This document shows, in pieces, positions 1 to 15,000 of a stretch of DNA of 64,000 bases. Location of the stretch: NCBI RefSeq assembly GCF_910592395.1, contig NC_088315.1:15857808-15921807 (forward strand). The letters are read 5' to 3'. Below the pieces are notes generated by a model. It saw only the letters and a program-made list of their open reading frames with translations, was not told the DNA's origin and ran no database searches. How positions within the stretch are numbered: the stretch's first letter is position 1; every line of letters starts with the position of its first letter. Both the position numbers and the translations under genes were made by a program. The stretch comes from Lineus longissimus (taxonomy: Eukaryota > Nemertea > Pilidiophora > Heteronemertea > Lineidae).

Positions 1-71
1 ACCTCCTCAACATGGAAGACTTCATCGTCATATTTGGTAGCAGCTTCCGCAGTGATCAGGAATACACTCAG
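1..71 (+). CDS. RNF213: RNF213-like exon 1 (partial; AAA+ region)
   Basis: Residues 1-23, read from position 3. It contains G-S-S-F followed by D-Q-E-Y-T-Q, a stretch well conserved in vertebrate RNF213. The exon is cut by the window edge. It ends in phase 0 at an unusual GTTTGT donor. Confidence 0.85.
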
Positions 72-3000
72 GTTTGTAAACGGACATCTTAGTAATTGGG
101 TATCTCGAGTTTTTTTCAGATAGATCTGGCCAAATTTGGCTGACCTCTCATCACTAAACTGTGAAAGAGTGGTCACAGATAGTAATGTTATACAGCACTT
201 GGCTGGGGTCGTAGTTGACCAGCTTTAGTTGACATTGTGATAGAATTATATTCTGTCTGGGATAGAATATTGGCTAATTGTGGGAACCACAGAATTGCAA
301 AAGGTCGAAACAGGACAATCAAACGAAGCAAAGAGCCTTGAAATTTGAAACGGACTGAGACCCTAAGAATAAACCAGTGTTGTACAACACAGCTATCCAT
401 TGGTAGGAGTGATCTGGTCACATTCCTGAGTTCATATATGTACCTTTCGCCTTGTTCGCCAGAACAAGATGAAAACACTTTTCCGGCAGTTCTAACATGA
501 AAAGAAGACAAAACCTGTCAAGACTGTTTCCAGAACTGCCAAATTTAGATGAAGGATCAAATATCTGCATTACCAAAGAGAAAATTGAATTGTAAGCCCT
601 AAACGACCATTTCACTGGCACCGCGCTTAGTGTTCACTCTGCTTTCTGACGGTTATTCCAAATTGGACCCTCCTTCTTTTTGATTGTCGTAATAATTAAC
701 AGAATTGCTATCAGGAATATTCCTTGCGCTATGTGATTGGATTTTAAAGTGTATTTTCACTCTGAATTATCTTTCTAGGTCTGTCGTAACATCAACCGCA
801 TCAAGAAGTGCATGGAGACTGGGAAGACAGTGGTCCTGCTGAATCTCGAGTCGCTGTATGAGTCATTGTACGATGCTCTCAATCAGTATTACGTCCACAT
901 GGGAGGCGAGAGATATGTTGATCTCGGACTTGGGACCCATCGCGTCAAGTGTAGGGTACACAAAAGCTTCAGGTTAGTTAAAGGCGTACGCTGCTCGTTG
1001 AAAATTTTGCGAAAATACATACTAAATACACATTTCAACATTGCCGTTGTGTAGACTGATATACAAATACTATGAATACCAAGTTTAAACAAATTTGCAT
1101 TCATAATAACCGCACTTATTGTGTGGATTTCTATTTAATTGGACCACAAGTAGTTACAAAGTCGACCTAATAAAGGAGACCGATTCAAAGCATGGTCCAT
1201 TCTCTAGCAGACAACAATATCAATGTGATAACTTTCAGACTGATAGTGGTTGCCGAGAAGGAGGTTGTGTATAAAGAATTCCCGATTCCTCTGATTAACC
1301 GCCTTGAGAAACATGTGCTCTCCATGACGACCATGCTGACTGAGAAACAGATTATGGTGATGCGGAGAGTTGGGAAATGGGCAAAGGACTATGTGACGCC
1401 TAAACTCCCTCTTCAAATGCATCAGCCTAGAAGGTGAGTTCCAGTAGGACCCTTCTTCTGACATCTTTGTAGCAGAATTGAGACACATGAATTGAAACAA
1501 CTTTTAAAGCTCATCAAATGCTGTGACGAGAATCCTAATCAAAGTCATATTGAATTTCTTTTTCTGGCAGAGGACTTCTGAAGTTGTTCACCATCACATT
1601 TAGAGCCCCTTGAAGATAAAACCATTCGTACAGCTCTAAAACGCCTTTTAGAGTGATACGAATTATCAAGATTTGTCTTTTAATCTGCAGATAAGCAAAT
1701 CAGTTGTGTGATCGTCAAGTCACGAAAGAAAAAGAGGATACAACCTTTTTTCTCCGATGCTTTTGGAAACTAGACAGTTTGCCTACAAATGTATTTTTCT
1801 AACAAATAGCTTTTTAGGCTTGCCTGCACGTATGCGCAGCAAATCTATTGGGAATAGTATGATAGCGGGGGAAAATTGCATTCTCTGACAGCATCCAGAT
1901 ACTGACAAAAAGGATAATGAGAAGAGCCGAGGTAAAAGCCTGCCTTCGACGAGTCAAGGAGAGTGACGCTCTCGTCTATAGGTGATCAGTGACGAGCAAA
2001 ATACGGTGTTCACAACTATTTAGTTTGGTCGGTGTTGATCATATCGCACGCTGTCCATTGTTTGACCTGACCCGCCCATTTACCGAGAGCTGATACCCCA
2101 TTGTAACCCCACACCCCACCCTAAGGGGCCTGTACTGAAGAAAAAAAAGTATTCTGATCTCGGCGTAATGGAGCTAGGATATTGATAGATTTTTAAATGA
2201 TATTGTACAATTTGTAATATACAAGGAAGGAAACTGGGCTGACGGGAAGACTTATCCCACTATTCAGAAAAGGAATCACTGTTTTATTTTTTTAAGCTTT
2301 TTCTAGTTTATGTAGGGCTGGTGCCACCTTTAACATTGGTCTTGTCGAACACCTCAAACTTGGTTTCACTGCTTTACTTGGAAAAGAACCACACAACTTA
2401 CTGACTCTGTGTCTCATGTCATCTGTACCTGAATGCGATGATATTTCCAGAAAAGCAAAGCCACCCACCCCAGGAGATGTATTCTGTGGCTACCATGATG
2501 ATACTGCAGCGTCTGTCGTTCTACAGGTCAGCAAGGAAATGGAAGCAGAGGAGACCGGTGCAGATTGGAATAAGGAAGTAAGTTGCTGACAATGTAAGGT
2601 GTCTGTTTACGTGCTGACAATGTAATTTCTGTTTACCGACTGACAATGTGAGGTCTGTTTACACACTGACAACATAAGGTCTGTTTACCCACTGACAAGG
2701 TAAGCTCTGTTTACACACTGACAACATAAGATCTGTTTACCCACTGACAAGGTAAGGTCTGTTTACACACTGACAACATAAGGTTTGTTTTCCCTCTGAC
2801 AATGTAAGGTCTGTTTACACACTGACAACATAAGGTCTGTTTTCCCACTGACAATGCAAGTCCGTTTACACACTGACAACATAAGGTATGTTTACCCACT
2901 GACAAGGTAAGGTCTGTTTACACACTGACAACATAAGGTTTGTTTTCCCACTGACAATGTAAGGTCTGTTTACACACTGACAACATAAGGTCTGTTTTCC

Positions 3001-6000
3001 CACTGACAATGCAAGTCCGTTTACACACTGACAACATAAGGTATGTTTACCCACTGACAAGGTAAGGTCTGTTTACACACTGACAACATAAGGTTTGTTT
3101 TCCCACTGACAATGTAAGGTTTGTTTACACACTGACAACATAAGGTTTGTTTTCCCACTGACAATGTAAGGTCCGTTTACACACTGACAACATAAGGTCT
3201 GTTTACACCCTGAAAACATAAGGTCTGTTTACCTACTGACAGTGTAAGGTATGTTTACTTACTGACAATGTAAGGTCTGTTTACACACTGACAACATAAG
3301 GTCTGTTTACCCACTGACAATGTTAGGTCTGTTTACACACTGACAATATGAGGACTGTTTACACGCAGACAACATAAGGTCTGTTTACAGGCAGACAACG
3401 TGAGGTCTGTTTACAGGCAGACAACGTAAGGTCTGTTTACACGCAGACAACGTAAGGTCCGTTTACAGGCAGACAACGTAAGGTCCGTTTACAGGCAGAC
3501 AACGTAAGGTCTGTTTACAGGCAGACAACGTAAGGTCCGTTTACAGGCAGACAACGTAAGGTCTGTTTACAGGCAGACAACGTAAGGTCTGTGTACATGC
3601 TTACAATGTAAGGTCTGTTTACACTCTGAGATCTGTGGTCTGTTTACACACTGAAAATGTGAGGTATGATAATATGCTGACAAATTTAGGTCTGTTTACA
3701 CACCGGCATTGTAAGGTCAGTTTACCCATTGAAAACGTAAGGTCTGTTAACACACTGGTAATGTAAGGTCTGTTTACACGCTGACAAAGGTCCATTTACC
3801 CACTGACAATGTAAGGTTTGTTAATCCGCTGACAATGTACGGTCAGTTTGCAAGCCTGTAAGGTATGGTTAGTAAGTAAATAAGTAAAATCAAATTTGTA
3901 AGGCGCTGTTTCCACTTTTGTACAAATGTTCAAGAGCACACCCCACCACCACCACCACTTGTCAGTCCATTGTGTTAAGGGTCTCCTGAATAGGTAAGTT
4001 TTTAGGGCCTTTCAGAAATTGCCTAGAGTGTCCTTCTGGCGTATGGTCTAGACTATTTTAGACTGCCGGACTGCAACCCTGAACGTCTCAGCACCGAAGC
4101 TCATGCTCTTGAACCTAGGTGTGGAGTGAACGATCTTTTCAGTCGACCTAAGATCATGTGTTGGGTTGTATGTCATTATCTGTTCCGTTAGGTATGCTGG
4201 GGCCATGTAGGCATTTGATCGCTATTGTCAGAATCTTGAACTTTACACACTGACAACTGTCATGTTTACATGCTGACGGCAAATAGTCTGCTTAAATATC
4301 GACAACAAAAGGTCTGTTTACACTCAGACATTGTAAGGTATGTTTACAAGCTGAGTTGTCAGTATATGCATTTCTTTTGGATCTCTGTCATGAGAAAGGA
4401 TTTTCCAAGAAGTATTTTAAACACTGTTGCCCCATTGCCTCATGATATTTACTGCAATCAGCTTTTGTGCACATGATTAGATCCCTTGAAAAAGTGAGCT
4501 CACTCTCGTGATGAGGAATCAATTTCCTATGTATATCGTAGGGACTTGTCAGCATGTTTTGGATTTATTTGCTTAATCACTTCTTTCTTCAACCAGGGGA
4601 GGGGGTAGGCTCTGTTTGTAAGCTGCCTCTGAACACAAAAGAACCACATCCATTCTTTTATCTAGACTGACATCAGTCCACCATTATGTCATGAAATAAT
4701 ATATGTTTTTCGTGATATTTCTCATCAGGTTTTCACGCAATGCAAGGAGGTCCTGCTAATGTGTGCCACCCCAGAATCAGTTGTCAGGCTGAAAGATACC
4801 AAGTTGGACTCTGAGGGGAAAGCTCTCTTTGACAGATATTTCATACAGCAGGCTCATGACAGCCTTCCTCAACTCCTGAAGTGGATGCTGGAGGGCAGGA
4901 CATCAAGGGAAGGGGTCTTCTTGGAGGTAACATTAGATCTTCTCTTGCATCATCTTCTTTTTTAAGGGGCAATTAGGGCATGAGGTTTGTTGGTTTTTTA
5001 TGCAAACATGGCTTCAAGCCATTGTGACTCAGCCTCTCTGCCAGAGTCAGAGCTGGGTAACCTCAAAGAAGTTTAAGGTACTGACACAGACCCTCTAAAA
5101 AATTGAGCAAACAATTCTTTCACATTTGATATCAAGAATAATGTTTACCAGATGGACCTAGAAATATGAATTATAGGTCACGCACAACAGTTTTCCCAAA
5201 AGTGCATGACGTCACGATGTTCTTTCAATTGCAAATGACAGCCATTTCAAAATGCGATTAGGAGGCGCTTTTCAACAAATGACCAAATGGTGCTGTACAC
5301 CGCAGAAAAGGCTGTGATCTCCTCTTGCTACAGGAACTCACCTCATTGACTCGATGAATACAAGTCAGTAATTAGCACTGGATTTGCTCCAAGCACTTGA
5401 GGACACCCCAAATTTTCAAACCAGACCCCGAAATCACAAAACAATTTGTTATATGTAAATCCAAAAATACTGGTTTTCACGTGAAGCACCATAGCTACTG
5501 CTTGTGAAAAATGCGATTTATGTAGTTAAGTCAGCTCATTTTCGAAATATTTATATTTTTGTCCAAAGCAGAAAAAAACACAAAACTGGACGGTGCAACA
5601 GCTGATCACCCAGCCGACACACACCAATCCAGTGACTTCTACACTGCCCATCATTACGATAATGTCTTCATTCTTTATAGAAATTTATTGAACAGTGCAC
5701 CCGGTTTAAGTCCCAACTCGTACAGGCGCTTGTTCAGTGCTTTATATAATAAGCAGTAGGAAATCCAACACTGTTTAGGAACTACAGTTAGTGGTTGCAA
5801 GGCGGTTGCGAGGTCACACAACCTCTGACACTGAATTTTGGTTGAATATGATATTTGACTTGGCCACCAGGAAACTGAAAAGGTAAAAAGTGCAATATCT
5901 CGCTTATTAGTGACTTGTTTTCAATAATATTTTATGGTTTGGTAGGTATTCTAAGAAAAAATACATCACATGTCATACGGATTTTGATTTGACCTACTTT

Positions 6001-9000
6001 TTAGGGCCACAGCAGTCAAATGGTGTAAATTGGTCGTTAGGATTTAGTATGGCAATTTTACTAACTGCAGTGACCATTGGTCTCACATCTGTTACAGATG
6101 GTCAGGTGATCTTCGTGGCTGAAGCTTGGTTTGATCTGATTCATGGCTTGGCCAGCAGGGGGCCAAATCTGAATACCATAAAATGTGATTATTGCTGCCC
6201 GATTGCCACCAATCTTATATCATGGCTACATCTAACCACCATATACAGTATTATTTGTCACATGGGTTTTTGATTTGGCTTTCTTTTCAAGGTCATGGAA
6301 GTTAATGGCATAAAATTTCCATTTGGCTATATACTATAGCATGTTTCTTAACAAGCATGAATGCTTAACCACCAGATATCTATACGGTGAGCAAAATGGC
6401 CCCTGGTCGTTTCATTCAAACATAATCATGGAGAAAAAAATCATTAAACTGCAATTTACACTTCACTATAATGGATTGTAACCATTGGTCTCCCTAAAAT
6501 TTACTAGCCATATTGAAAACTGGCTCGCGGATCTGACAAAAATCATTATTAGAGGTCAGCACTGGTGTTGTGTTACATATGGCAGCGCATGGTTACAACA
6601 AAGCAAAGATGGGTTTTGCTACAATCTGACATAACATTGGGACTCTTCACGCTCGTGTGAAGTTTTATCTCTGAGTCAGACCAGACCATGTTTCCTGTCT
6701 TAGTAGGCTTATGTTAGTCACCGTGAGATCACTACCATGACTACTAAGCACTCAGTACTGTGTCAAATCTCTTTGCACTTATACACCAGCCTTTCTGTAA
6801 AATCCAAGGTGTGTACATACTGCACTACACTTGACCATTTCAGGCCTTTGAAAGTACCGAACCCAGTGGCATTGGTCGAGCCTCGAATCCATGGCCTGAT
6901 CACAAGTCACACTTCCACTGTGCCATGGGCTTTCTGTGAGATCTATTAGTCTAACTTTCAGCTCACCTGGGTGAGCTTATGTCGTCACGTCTTGTCCGTC
7001 GTCCGTCCGTCAACAATGGGAGCACGTCTGCTCACTATTGACTCTAGAAAGTTGAAACTTGGTGTGAGGATATCTTATGACAACATGACTTGACACAAAA
7101 AATCATCGCCATTTGACCTACTTTCTGGGCTCCAGGTGGCCATCTTTGAAAAACCTTATTTGGCCAATATCTCATGAGCGCTGATAGCTAGAACAATGAA
7201 ATTTTTACTGTCAATACTTCTGATGAGACTATATGACATAATTTACAGGTTTTTGATTTGACCTACTTTTGAAGGTCACAGAGGTAAAACTCAGTAAATT
7301 TCAGCGAAGGTAGCACGTTTCGTCTTTAATTGTCCCAAAATCTTCAAATTTGATATGTAGACACCTATTGGGCATCTACATCTATTAAAAAAAAACTCAG
7401 GTCAATGTGACCTACTTTATTTCAGGTGTAAGTAGGTCAGGTCAGAAAACTCAATGTCAGTTATATCAAGAAACCTTCACCTTGTGATTCTCAAAGGTGC
7501 ATCATTGATCAATGTGATCAGGATTGACATAGAGTGTATAACATTTTGACCTTGACCTAGTTTCTAAGGTCAGAAAGGTCAAACTCTAAAATTCCACTGA
7601 AGTTGATACGTTTCACTACTATTTCTCTGAGATTCTTAAAAAAAATTTTTGGAGACACCTATTGGGCATCTGTACAAGTTGACCTAATTTAGGTCAATTG
7701 TGACCTCGTTTATCAAGTTTAACCTGCATATTTCATTTCATCTGCAACTAAATGATTCCCAGGTGAGCACAATGTCCCCAGGACATTTCATTTTTTTTTT
7801 TTTAGGTGACCACAAAGTCGCACCTTCTTGCCAAGAAAGATGCAAAGGCTTTATCCAAGAGCATGGGCATTGGGAACAATTTCACCTTGCTGGCTTTGCA
7901 GGCAATGGACACAAAGCAACAGTTTTCTAGGGAGTTGGGGTAAGCCTTTAATAGTGTACCGATTACTTCTGATTTTTTCACCTTAGAAGATTTAGAAGGT
8001 GAATGAATTGAATGGCATAGTTCGTTTGGGTTCCTGCTTACTCCCTCAGGGGTTATGCTGTAGTGCAAGCTTTCCGCTGTTCTTAAACCCTTTTTCAAGC
8101 ACATGACATCAAGGGGAATACTTGTCGCATACTTTATTTGCTGGAGTTTCGACAGCCTTTTAAACAGGACAAAGCCAAACATCAGATGATGACGTCATTG
8201 CATCACGTCCTTAATTTGAATTAATCTTGAGGTCATGACATCATCAAATTGTAAAGCTTGCAAATTAAGTACCGTAACTTAAAACAACTAATATTTTCCC
8301 TTCAGGAAATTCTTTAACCAGGAAAATGATGAACGACTGATGCTGCTCCAGTGTGACTCTGGTGACAGGAACAGTAACTTGATAGCATGTGCTCGCTACC
8401 AGATCATGGAAGAGTTCACCAAGTCAAAGAGTAGGATAAGAGGGAAGGCACACTTTGTGTTTATTGTACAGATGCCGAGAGTGATGGCAGGAAGCTTCAT
8501 CGGATTCCAAGTAAGATTATGGTTCACGGTTTAAAGTCTGATATCAACAACGTGAAGGTCCTATCCTACATTTAAAATCTTTCAATAGAACTCAGATGAG
8601 CTGCTCAGTCAGCTACAACATGAGCATTCCGGCCCGTACTCATTTGTACACCTGTGCAGAGAAAGGCAAGTTACACAATGAGACCTGCCTAAGCTCTGCC
8701 TCTGGTCTCACACTGACTGTCGGATTCAAACCAGAGTTGACTCTGTTACTGACCCGAGAGAAGTCTCTAGTTCTTGGATGGCGTCTTTCATTTCCCTTAG
8801 CAGAGGCACCAGTTCTAAGGAAACTTAACTTTTATGTCTCATTTAAAGGATGGAGCATTTAGAGCTAAGTGTCTTGTTCAAGATCATCGAGATAACATAG
8901 CGGTTATCCTTCCAAGAGTCGAACTCCTCAAAAGATATAATAATACGGTTTTTTTTCAGGGTGGGAGATGGCGCTCTGTATATCTCGATGACCTTCGAAT

Positions 9001-12000
9001 TGGTCAGCAGCTTGCAGTCATCAAGTTGTCTGAAAAGTCCATCGGTGATCTGATTGAAGAGTCTGTAAAAACAAACTTTGCTGTGAAAGGGATTGGAGAG
9101 TGCCTGCAGCAAAAGGGAGCTCTGGGGTTCATTGACGATGTCCACATCTCAAGGGAAGGACCGCTGACACCACCCCTTTCTCCAGAGAGTGTGGAAATTC
9201 ATGTGGAAGATATTGATATTGAAAACTCTGAAACGTGGCCAATTCAACTGAGAGAAGTTGTGCCGATGAGAAGACAAAGGGTTCAAGAGCATGAGGGATG
9301 CCAAACTCATGATGCACGATGCAATCGATCCGTTGATCAGCTGCTTGATGTAGATGCTCTAATTCATTCCTGTGTCCAGAGTAGCACTTCCATGGTCAAA
9401 GATCCCGAGACTGTTCCGTCAAAGAGAGCTACCAAGCGATTGCACATCATTTTGGCAGAGCTTTCTCAGAAAGAAGGTATGCGCATGTATCAAAATATGT
9501 TGTAGCATAGAACTTTCATGCATGAAAAGTAGGCGTTTTTTTCTTCCATTTTCGCAAATGCGTTGTCAATCAAATAGCAGTGAAAATTTTAACTGACGAC
9601 TGTATTACCTAAACCAATACATTTCTGCTGTAAACATTTTCGTTATGTAAATGCAAAAAATGCAAAAAAGGCATGCTAAAAACTAACCTTGGTTTACAGT
9701 ATTCCGGTTATTTCAACTGATGATCTTATCCACTTCAGAGCAAATTTCTGATTTGAGTTCTTCCTTTGACATCTTGCCGCCATTTTGATGTTTTGTTCTG
9801 TATTTTTTAGATGTAATCTCTTTGATGGACGTCATGAAGCTTCGCATGCTGCAGCTGTTTCAAGAAAAGGAAGGCAAGATGTCAGTGGTGTCGTTGGCTC
9901 GTGATTGGCTTAGAAAGGATGCTGCGGCGGCCGAGACTATCAACCGTGTTGGAACTTTTAGGTAAAGTTTGAAATATATCGACCTAAATCAGCAGGCTGA
10001 GGAAAAAGTAGTTTGCATTGAGAGATCTTACAAATGTTTTGATCATTGTCATGATGATTATGTGTTGATTAATTGTTAATGGGAGGGCTGATTCTATTGT
10101 GATTCTTATTGGTGTTTAGGAGGGCCGTCCAGATAGTGATTGAAAACAAGTTGACACCCATCCTGGCAGGATTGGTGGCCTACATGGATACCAACTGCAA
10201 CCTTGATATCCTAAAGAAAAAAGAGACGCACCATCATGACGTCATCCGACAGCTCTGGCTTCAAATGTTTGCTGATCAACTTGTGACGCAACTTTCCTAC
10301 GCGCACTTCCAGTCACCAACTACACATGTTGAGATGACGGAAATGATCTCCCCGCAGACAGGCATCGGTCATCACCTGTTCAAACCTTTGTTTCCCTTCT
10401 CCTGGGAAGTTCACTCGCAGATGGAGCTGATCATACAGACCTCAAGAACAGCAGCGGGGAAAAAGATGGAACTGACTTGTGAGAGATTATTCCTTGATAG
10501 TTCTGTGGGGAAGTTCCTGAATAGATTCTTGCAAGACCAGCCAGAGACTGTTCAGAATGAACTGATGGAACACTACCTGAAAGACTTTGTTCATATGTGC
10601 TTCAAACTGGACGGGGAAGAACTAGAACAGGTAGGAACTAAGAATCTCTCTCTGCTCAGTTTTAACTACGGCAGCAAATGCGGGAAACCATGCACTAAAA
10701 GTTGAATTATAATTTCAATGAAAGTTATCAACTCAGATTGTAACTGACCAGAAGGCTGTGGAAAGTAGCAACACGTGATGGGAAACTGCCAACACTTTGT
10801 CTTTATATCATGGTAAAAAGGGATTTTCTCGCTTTGCTCTCATTCAAAGTGGTTTACTTTTAATGAGCGTGCACCTGTCATCTTTGAGTTGTATGTTATT
10901 TGATAAGGAGTATTTTATATCTGGTACATGTGTCCTTTATTATGATAATGCGACTTTTAGATATTGATGAAAACCCTAAAGATCGCCTTCAGGGAAATTC
11001 GTCTGAGTTTGAAACTGGATGAGGAGGATGGCACACGACTGACGATACCAAAACTCCACCTGACATATGCCAAGTGTCGAGAGAGGCTGGAGCACTTTTT
11101 CCATGCCTGCAGTGTCTGGCCTCAGTGCCTGGAGTCATTGAAGGACAACAAGGAACATGAGCTGAGCAGCACAGTCACGGAGATGGTGCGTTTCCTTTGA
11201 ACATTTGGTACTCATCATAATCTGGATGGTTTCAGTTCAATAGAAGGGTCAATACCGTATGTCTTAGTGACATAAAACAGTTGTACACCAAGGTTCTTTA
11301 CACCTGGTGCCTAAGCCGGTAAAAATAGACCCCTTCCAAGTGAACGTTGACCTGAGGTACCTGTCCCTGGCGTTTGACTGATTGAGGCACAGCCATGGTT
11401 GATAGAGGCAAAAATGCTCCATAGCCGTAATGCTATAATTATATATAATTCTGTGAGGATTCTTTGAGGCAAGGGTGAAAGCAGATGAAAAAAAACAATG
11501 GAATGCCTGTTGGCGTAGTTTCATGTCCATATGAGTCCCATTGAACGGTCTTCAAGAATCAGTTTTGGCAGCCGAGGAAGTCAATAATTTTCATATAACA
11601 CTTCCTTATATGTTTTCAGACGCTTGATGTAAATGTCCTTGTCCTCATGATTGACTTCATCAACGATCTTCAAGATAAGTTGAAAAAAGTCAAAGGGAGG
11701 AAAGCATGGCTTGAGCAAGTTAAAACGTTGAAACCCGTGATTGAGAGAATCATGCAGCAGAATAGTGTTCATGATTCAAGGTCACCACTTGGAGCGCTGT
11801 GTCAGAAATACATGGAGAAATACAAGTAGGTGTTGGGAAAGTTTGTTGCACGGTTTTTTCACATTGTTCCTGTTATATGCGAGTTTTTTGAATGCACTAG
11901 TCTTGTTGCTAGTCAAAGATATTCCAAAAGGTGGTTTGTGTGTGTGTGGATGGATGCGTGTGTGTGTGTGTGTGTATGTAGACATCAGTGAAGTGGAGGT

Positions 12001-15000
12001 TCTGGATAACTCACTGGGCCTTCTCCCTCCAACAAGTCCATCAGCCCCATCAGTCCCCTCCGTGTATGTTATGGATCCTGTCTTCAGTTCTGTGGCCAAT
12101 TGTCTACGGGTCCCTCGCAGGTGACACTTGGCACCGTCTCCTCTCTGTCCCCCTCTCCAGCATTCTGTCTAGAGACCATATAGACTTTGGGTGATATGAA
12201 TAAAGACTAGCAAATGCTTTTACTCCGGTTTTGTACAGGAAGGCCTAGTGTAAATGTACATGGAGATTTAGATAAAAGCATTTGCTGGTCTTTATTCATA
12301 TCACCCATTGAGTCTAGCTCCACCTGGTGAAGCCGGTGCTGAAAGCAGTTGCTGTCAAGTCCCTTGGCGTTGGGTCCAGATCCCCGAAGATATTGGCGCT
12401 GCCTGCTAGTTAGTCAGCCTTTTCGTTGAAGATGTTTCCTGCATGGCCACCTTTGAATTAGATGTGAAAGCTTAATTCCTTGCATCCGAGAGTTGGAGAC
12501 AGAAAACTTAGATCCTATGGCCATTGATAAATTTTATCCCTGGAAAAGACGGAGCTGTCACTGCCTGGACCGATTCCAGTATATCAACACAGACCCCTAT
12601 GTCACCTGCACCATGTTCCCTGTATCTGATCAGACTCGTTGAGGAGCCAAAACTGAGTTGTCAAACCAGGGTGCATCCTAGCCAGCAGCAACGCTTAACA
12701 ACCACACGAAAACAGGAAGCGAGTCGAGTGATGTGGTAATCTTGTCCCGACTTGGTAAGAGGTTAGACCGAGGTCGACTAGTGTGCGCCACTCATGCATG
12801 CAGTCAACAGAATCAGTTCATGGTCATGCCTTCGCAGGATATGACATGTGTGCAAGTCACTCTCTTCTATGTCTGACCTGTATATTGTAGGCCTAACCTA
12901 CCATAGAGATGATCCCTGAAAGACTCTGAAAAGAAGGAATCAATGGATCGACGCTTTGCACTTAGTAAAAAAAAAGGCGCAGAAAGTATGTCATGAAGGC
13001 CAAATTATATCATGACTTTTGCCTACAATGTATGACGTCACATCTGTAGCGTGGAGTTAAATCCACACGACCACAGCAACTCCTGAAGTGCGGTGCGCTG
13101 AAGCTGTTACGATCCAGTGAAGAATGACACAAATTGTTTTTGTTAGAAAAATTATCAAAAATTGTAAAACCATCTGCTTCTTGATTTTCCAGACCCCTGT
13201 GGACGCGTATCTGTGTTGTCCAGCTCTTCATTGACCACGTCTGCCCTCCCCATGTGAAGGATGAAGCAGCTCGTGTTGATTCTATGGGACCACTCTGGCT
13301 GGTAATTAACTTTCAATCTTTTCCTTCTCATTCCCAGTCATCAGACAGGAGAAGCAGCCGCCTGACTACGAAATCAAGCCTAACTGGGAACCGTACTCGA
13401 ATAATCAGTAAGCCGGTTAGCATTGTCACTACTCTAAATCTGAGTTGATGTATTTTATTTTATGCACACACAGGCTTTCAAAAAATGGGGAAAATTGCAC
13501 CCCACAATAACGTCCATTTTATAGAGTGTTCTTAGGATCAAAAGTACATCTCTGACTAACGGCGTTTTGTAAAGATCCTATTGGAAATGCCCTGGATCTA
13601 GATTGAACAAAGATAATTTGACAGCGGGAGAGTGCTTATGAGTAGATGCAGGACAATCTGTGTTACGAGTGAGAACAAATGAAATGAAATGAATGAAAAA
13701 AACCTGCGATCGGAGTTAGGCAGCTGCTCATCGTGTCATTCACTGGTATGCCTGAGTTACATTTTTGCAGTCGTCAAAGTAGGAGTCTGAACAACATTTT
13801 TGGAAATGTACATGTCTTTAATAAAGGCGTGCCTTTGCTTTCGAATGTGTTCAGTCTGCGCAAAACTAGTTATCCAAATAAGTTTTGTAAATTAATTGAA
13901 ATGAAAACATATTTATTTTGAACACTGTTTCTGAAGTTGCGGTGAGGTTTCTTGTAATGCCTGAGGTCAAGTTTTTTTTAATCTTCATCCGTATTTGTGC
14001 TTGCACTCGACGGTGAGCACTGTCAGTATACATTGTCAATTGTTTAACTCTGATAAAACAGTTCAGAACGAAGAATATGCAGATAAATGCATAGTACAGG
14101 TAGAGTATTTAGGCCTACTGCAACTTTGGAGTAGCGGAAAATAACTCGCTGTCGTGGAGAATTGTAGAATTTTGTTATGATATTGTTAGATAAATGCTGA
14201 CGCCTACTTTCCAGTATCTTGGAAATAACTCCAATTTCAAGTCAGCAGCCTCAGTGGAGAAGGTGGCTCAATTCCTGAAAACTTGCAAGAACAAGTATGT
14301 TACGAAGTTCTACAAGTAAGTACTTATTGGCTGCATCAAGGTTGGATTTGAAAATGGTTCATTTGAAAATGAAATGTAAGTTCAAACAAAAGTACCCTCT
14401 GGGCGACTGAAAAATAGTTTCAAAGTGCTTATAAAACATTTATTCCCCCAGCTTTCTGTAGAAACCAAGGTGTGCACATACAAGTACAGAGTGGCACTGG
14501 TGTCACACCAAAAAACCTTCTGATCACAAGTTGGACCCTCTCCCACTGATCCCAAGCTCCATGCTCCCTCTTTTACCTGTTGCCCCTCAAAACCAGTGGG
14601 TGATCAACGGCTACATCACACCAGTTTTTGAAGTTTCAAGACTCTGAGAATTCCTCTGTATATTTTCACACCCAGCATTTCTTTCTTCGTGGATTTCAAC
14701 TCTTTGTTATGGAGACAGAGGCATGAAATTTTCACAGATGAATCAATGATGCATAATATATACAATAAGCGCAAAGATGGTATTGTAATATATTGCGTAA
14801 ATACATGTAGCATTACGGTTCCCTAGAAGTGTACCTCGGGGCGGAACAAAAGCCAGGGTACGTGACGTAACTGAAAGTCACTACCTGCCTCGAAACAGGA
14901 CAATGGATGGCAGCCTGGCAGCCACTCTTGTTCCTGAACTTGTTACTGTACTTACTTGCTAAGGTTCTTTATCCCTAGTGGGGCATAAGGCAACAACACT

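Noticed and set aside
2711-3060. Two 64-codon minus-strand ORFs with Cys-rich, near-identical proteins
   Set aside because: Their similarity and 155-bp offset come from the underlying minisatellite; there is no start context or conservation.
5559-5759. Open stretch after an AG at 5573 as a possible extra RNF213 exon
   Set aside because: It does not resemble the family, carries a stop at 5757, and exons 5 and 6 already join with conserved sequence.
5989-6273. 94-codon ORF
   Set aside because: Lies wholly within the 'gtgagcacaatggcc' repeat and changes frame in other copies.
7802-8182. 126-codon minus-strand ORF
   Set aside because: Antisense shadow of exon 6 and its flanking intron.
8843-9317. 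Minus-strand ORFs opposite exon 8
   Set aside because: Shadows of the conserved sense exon.
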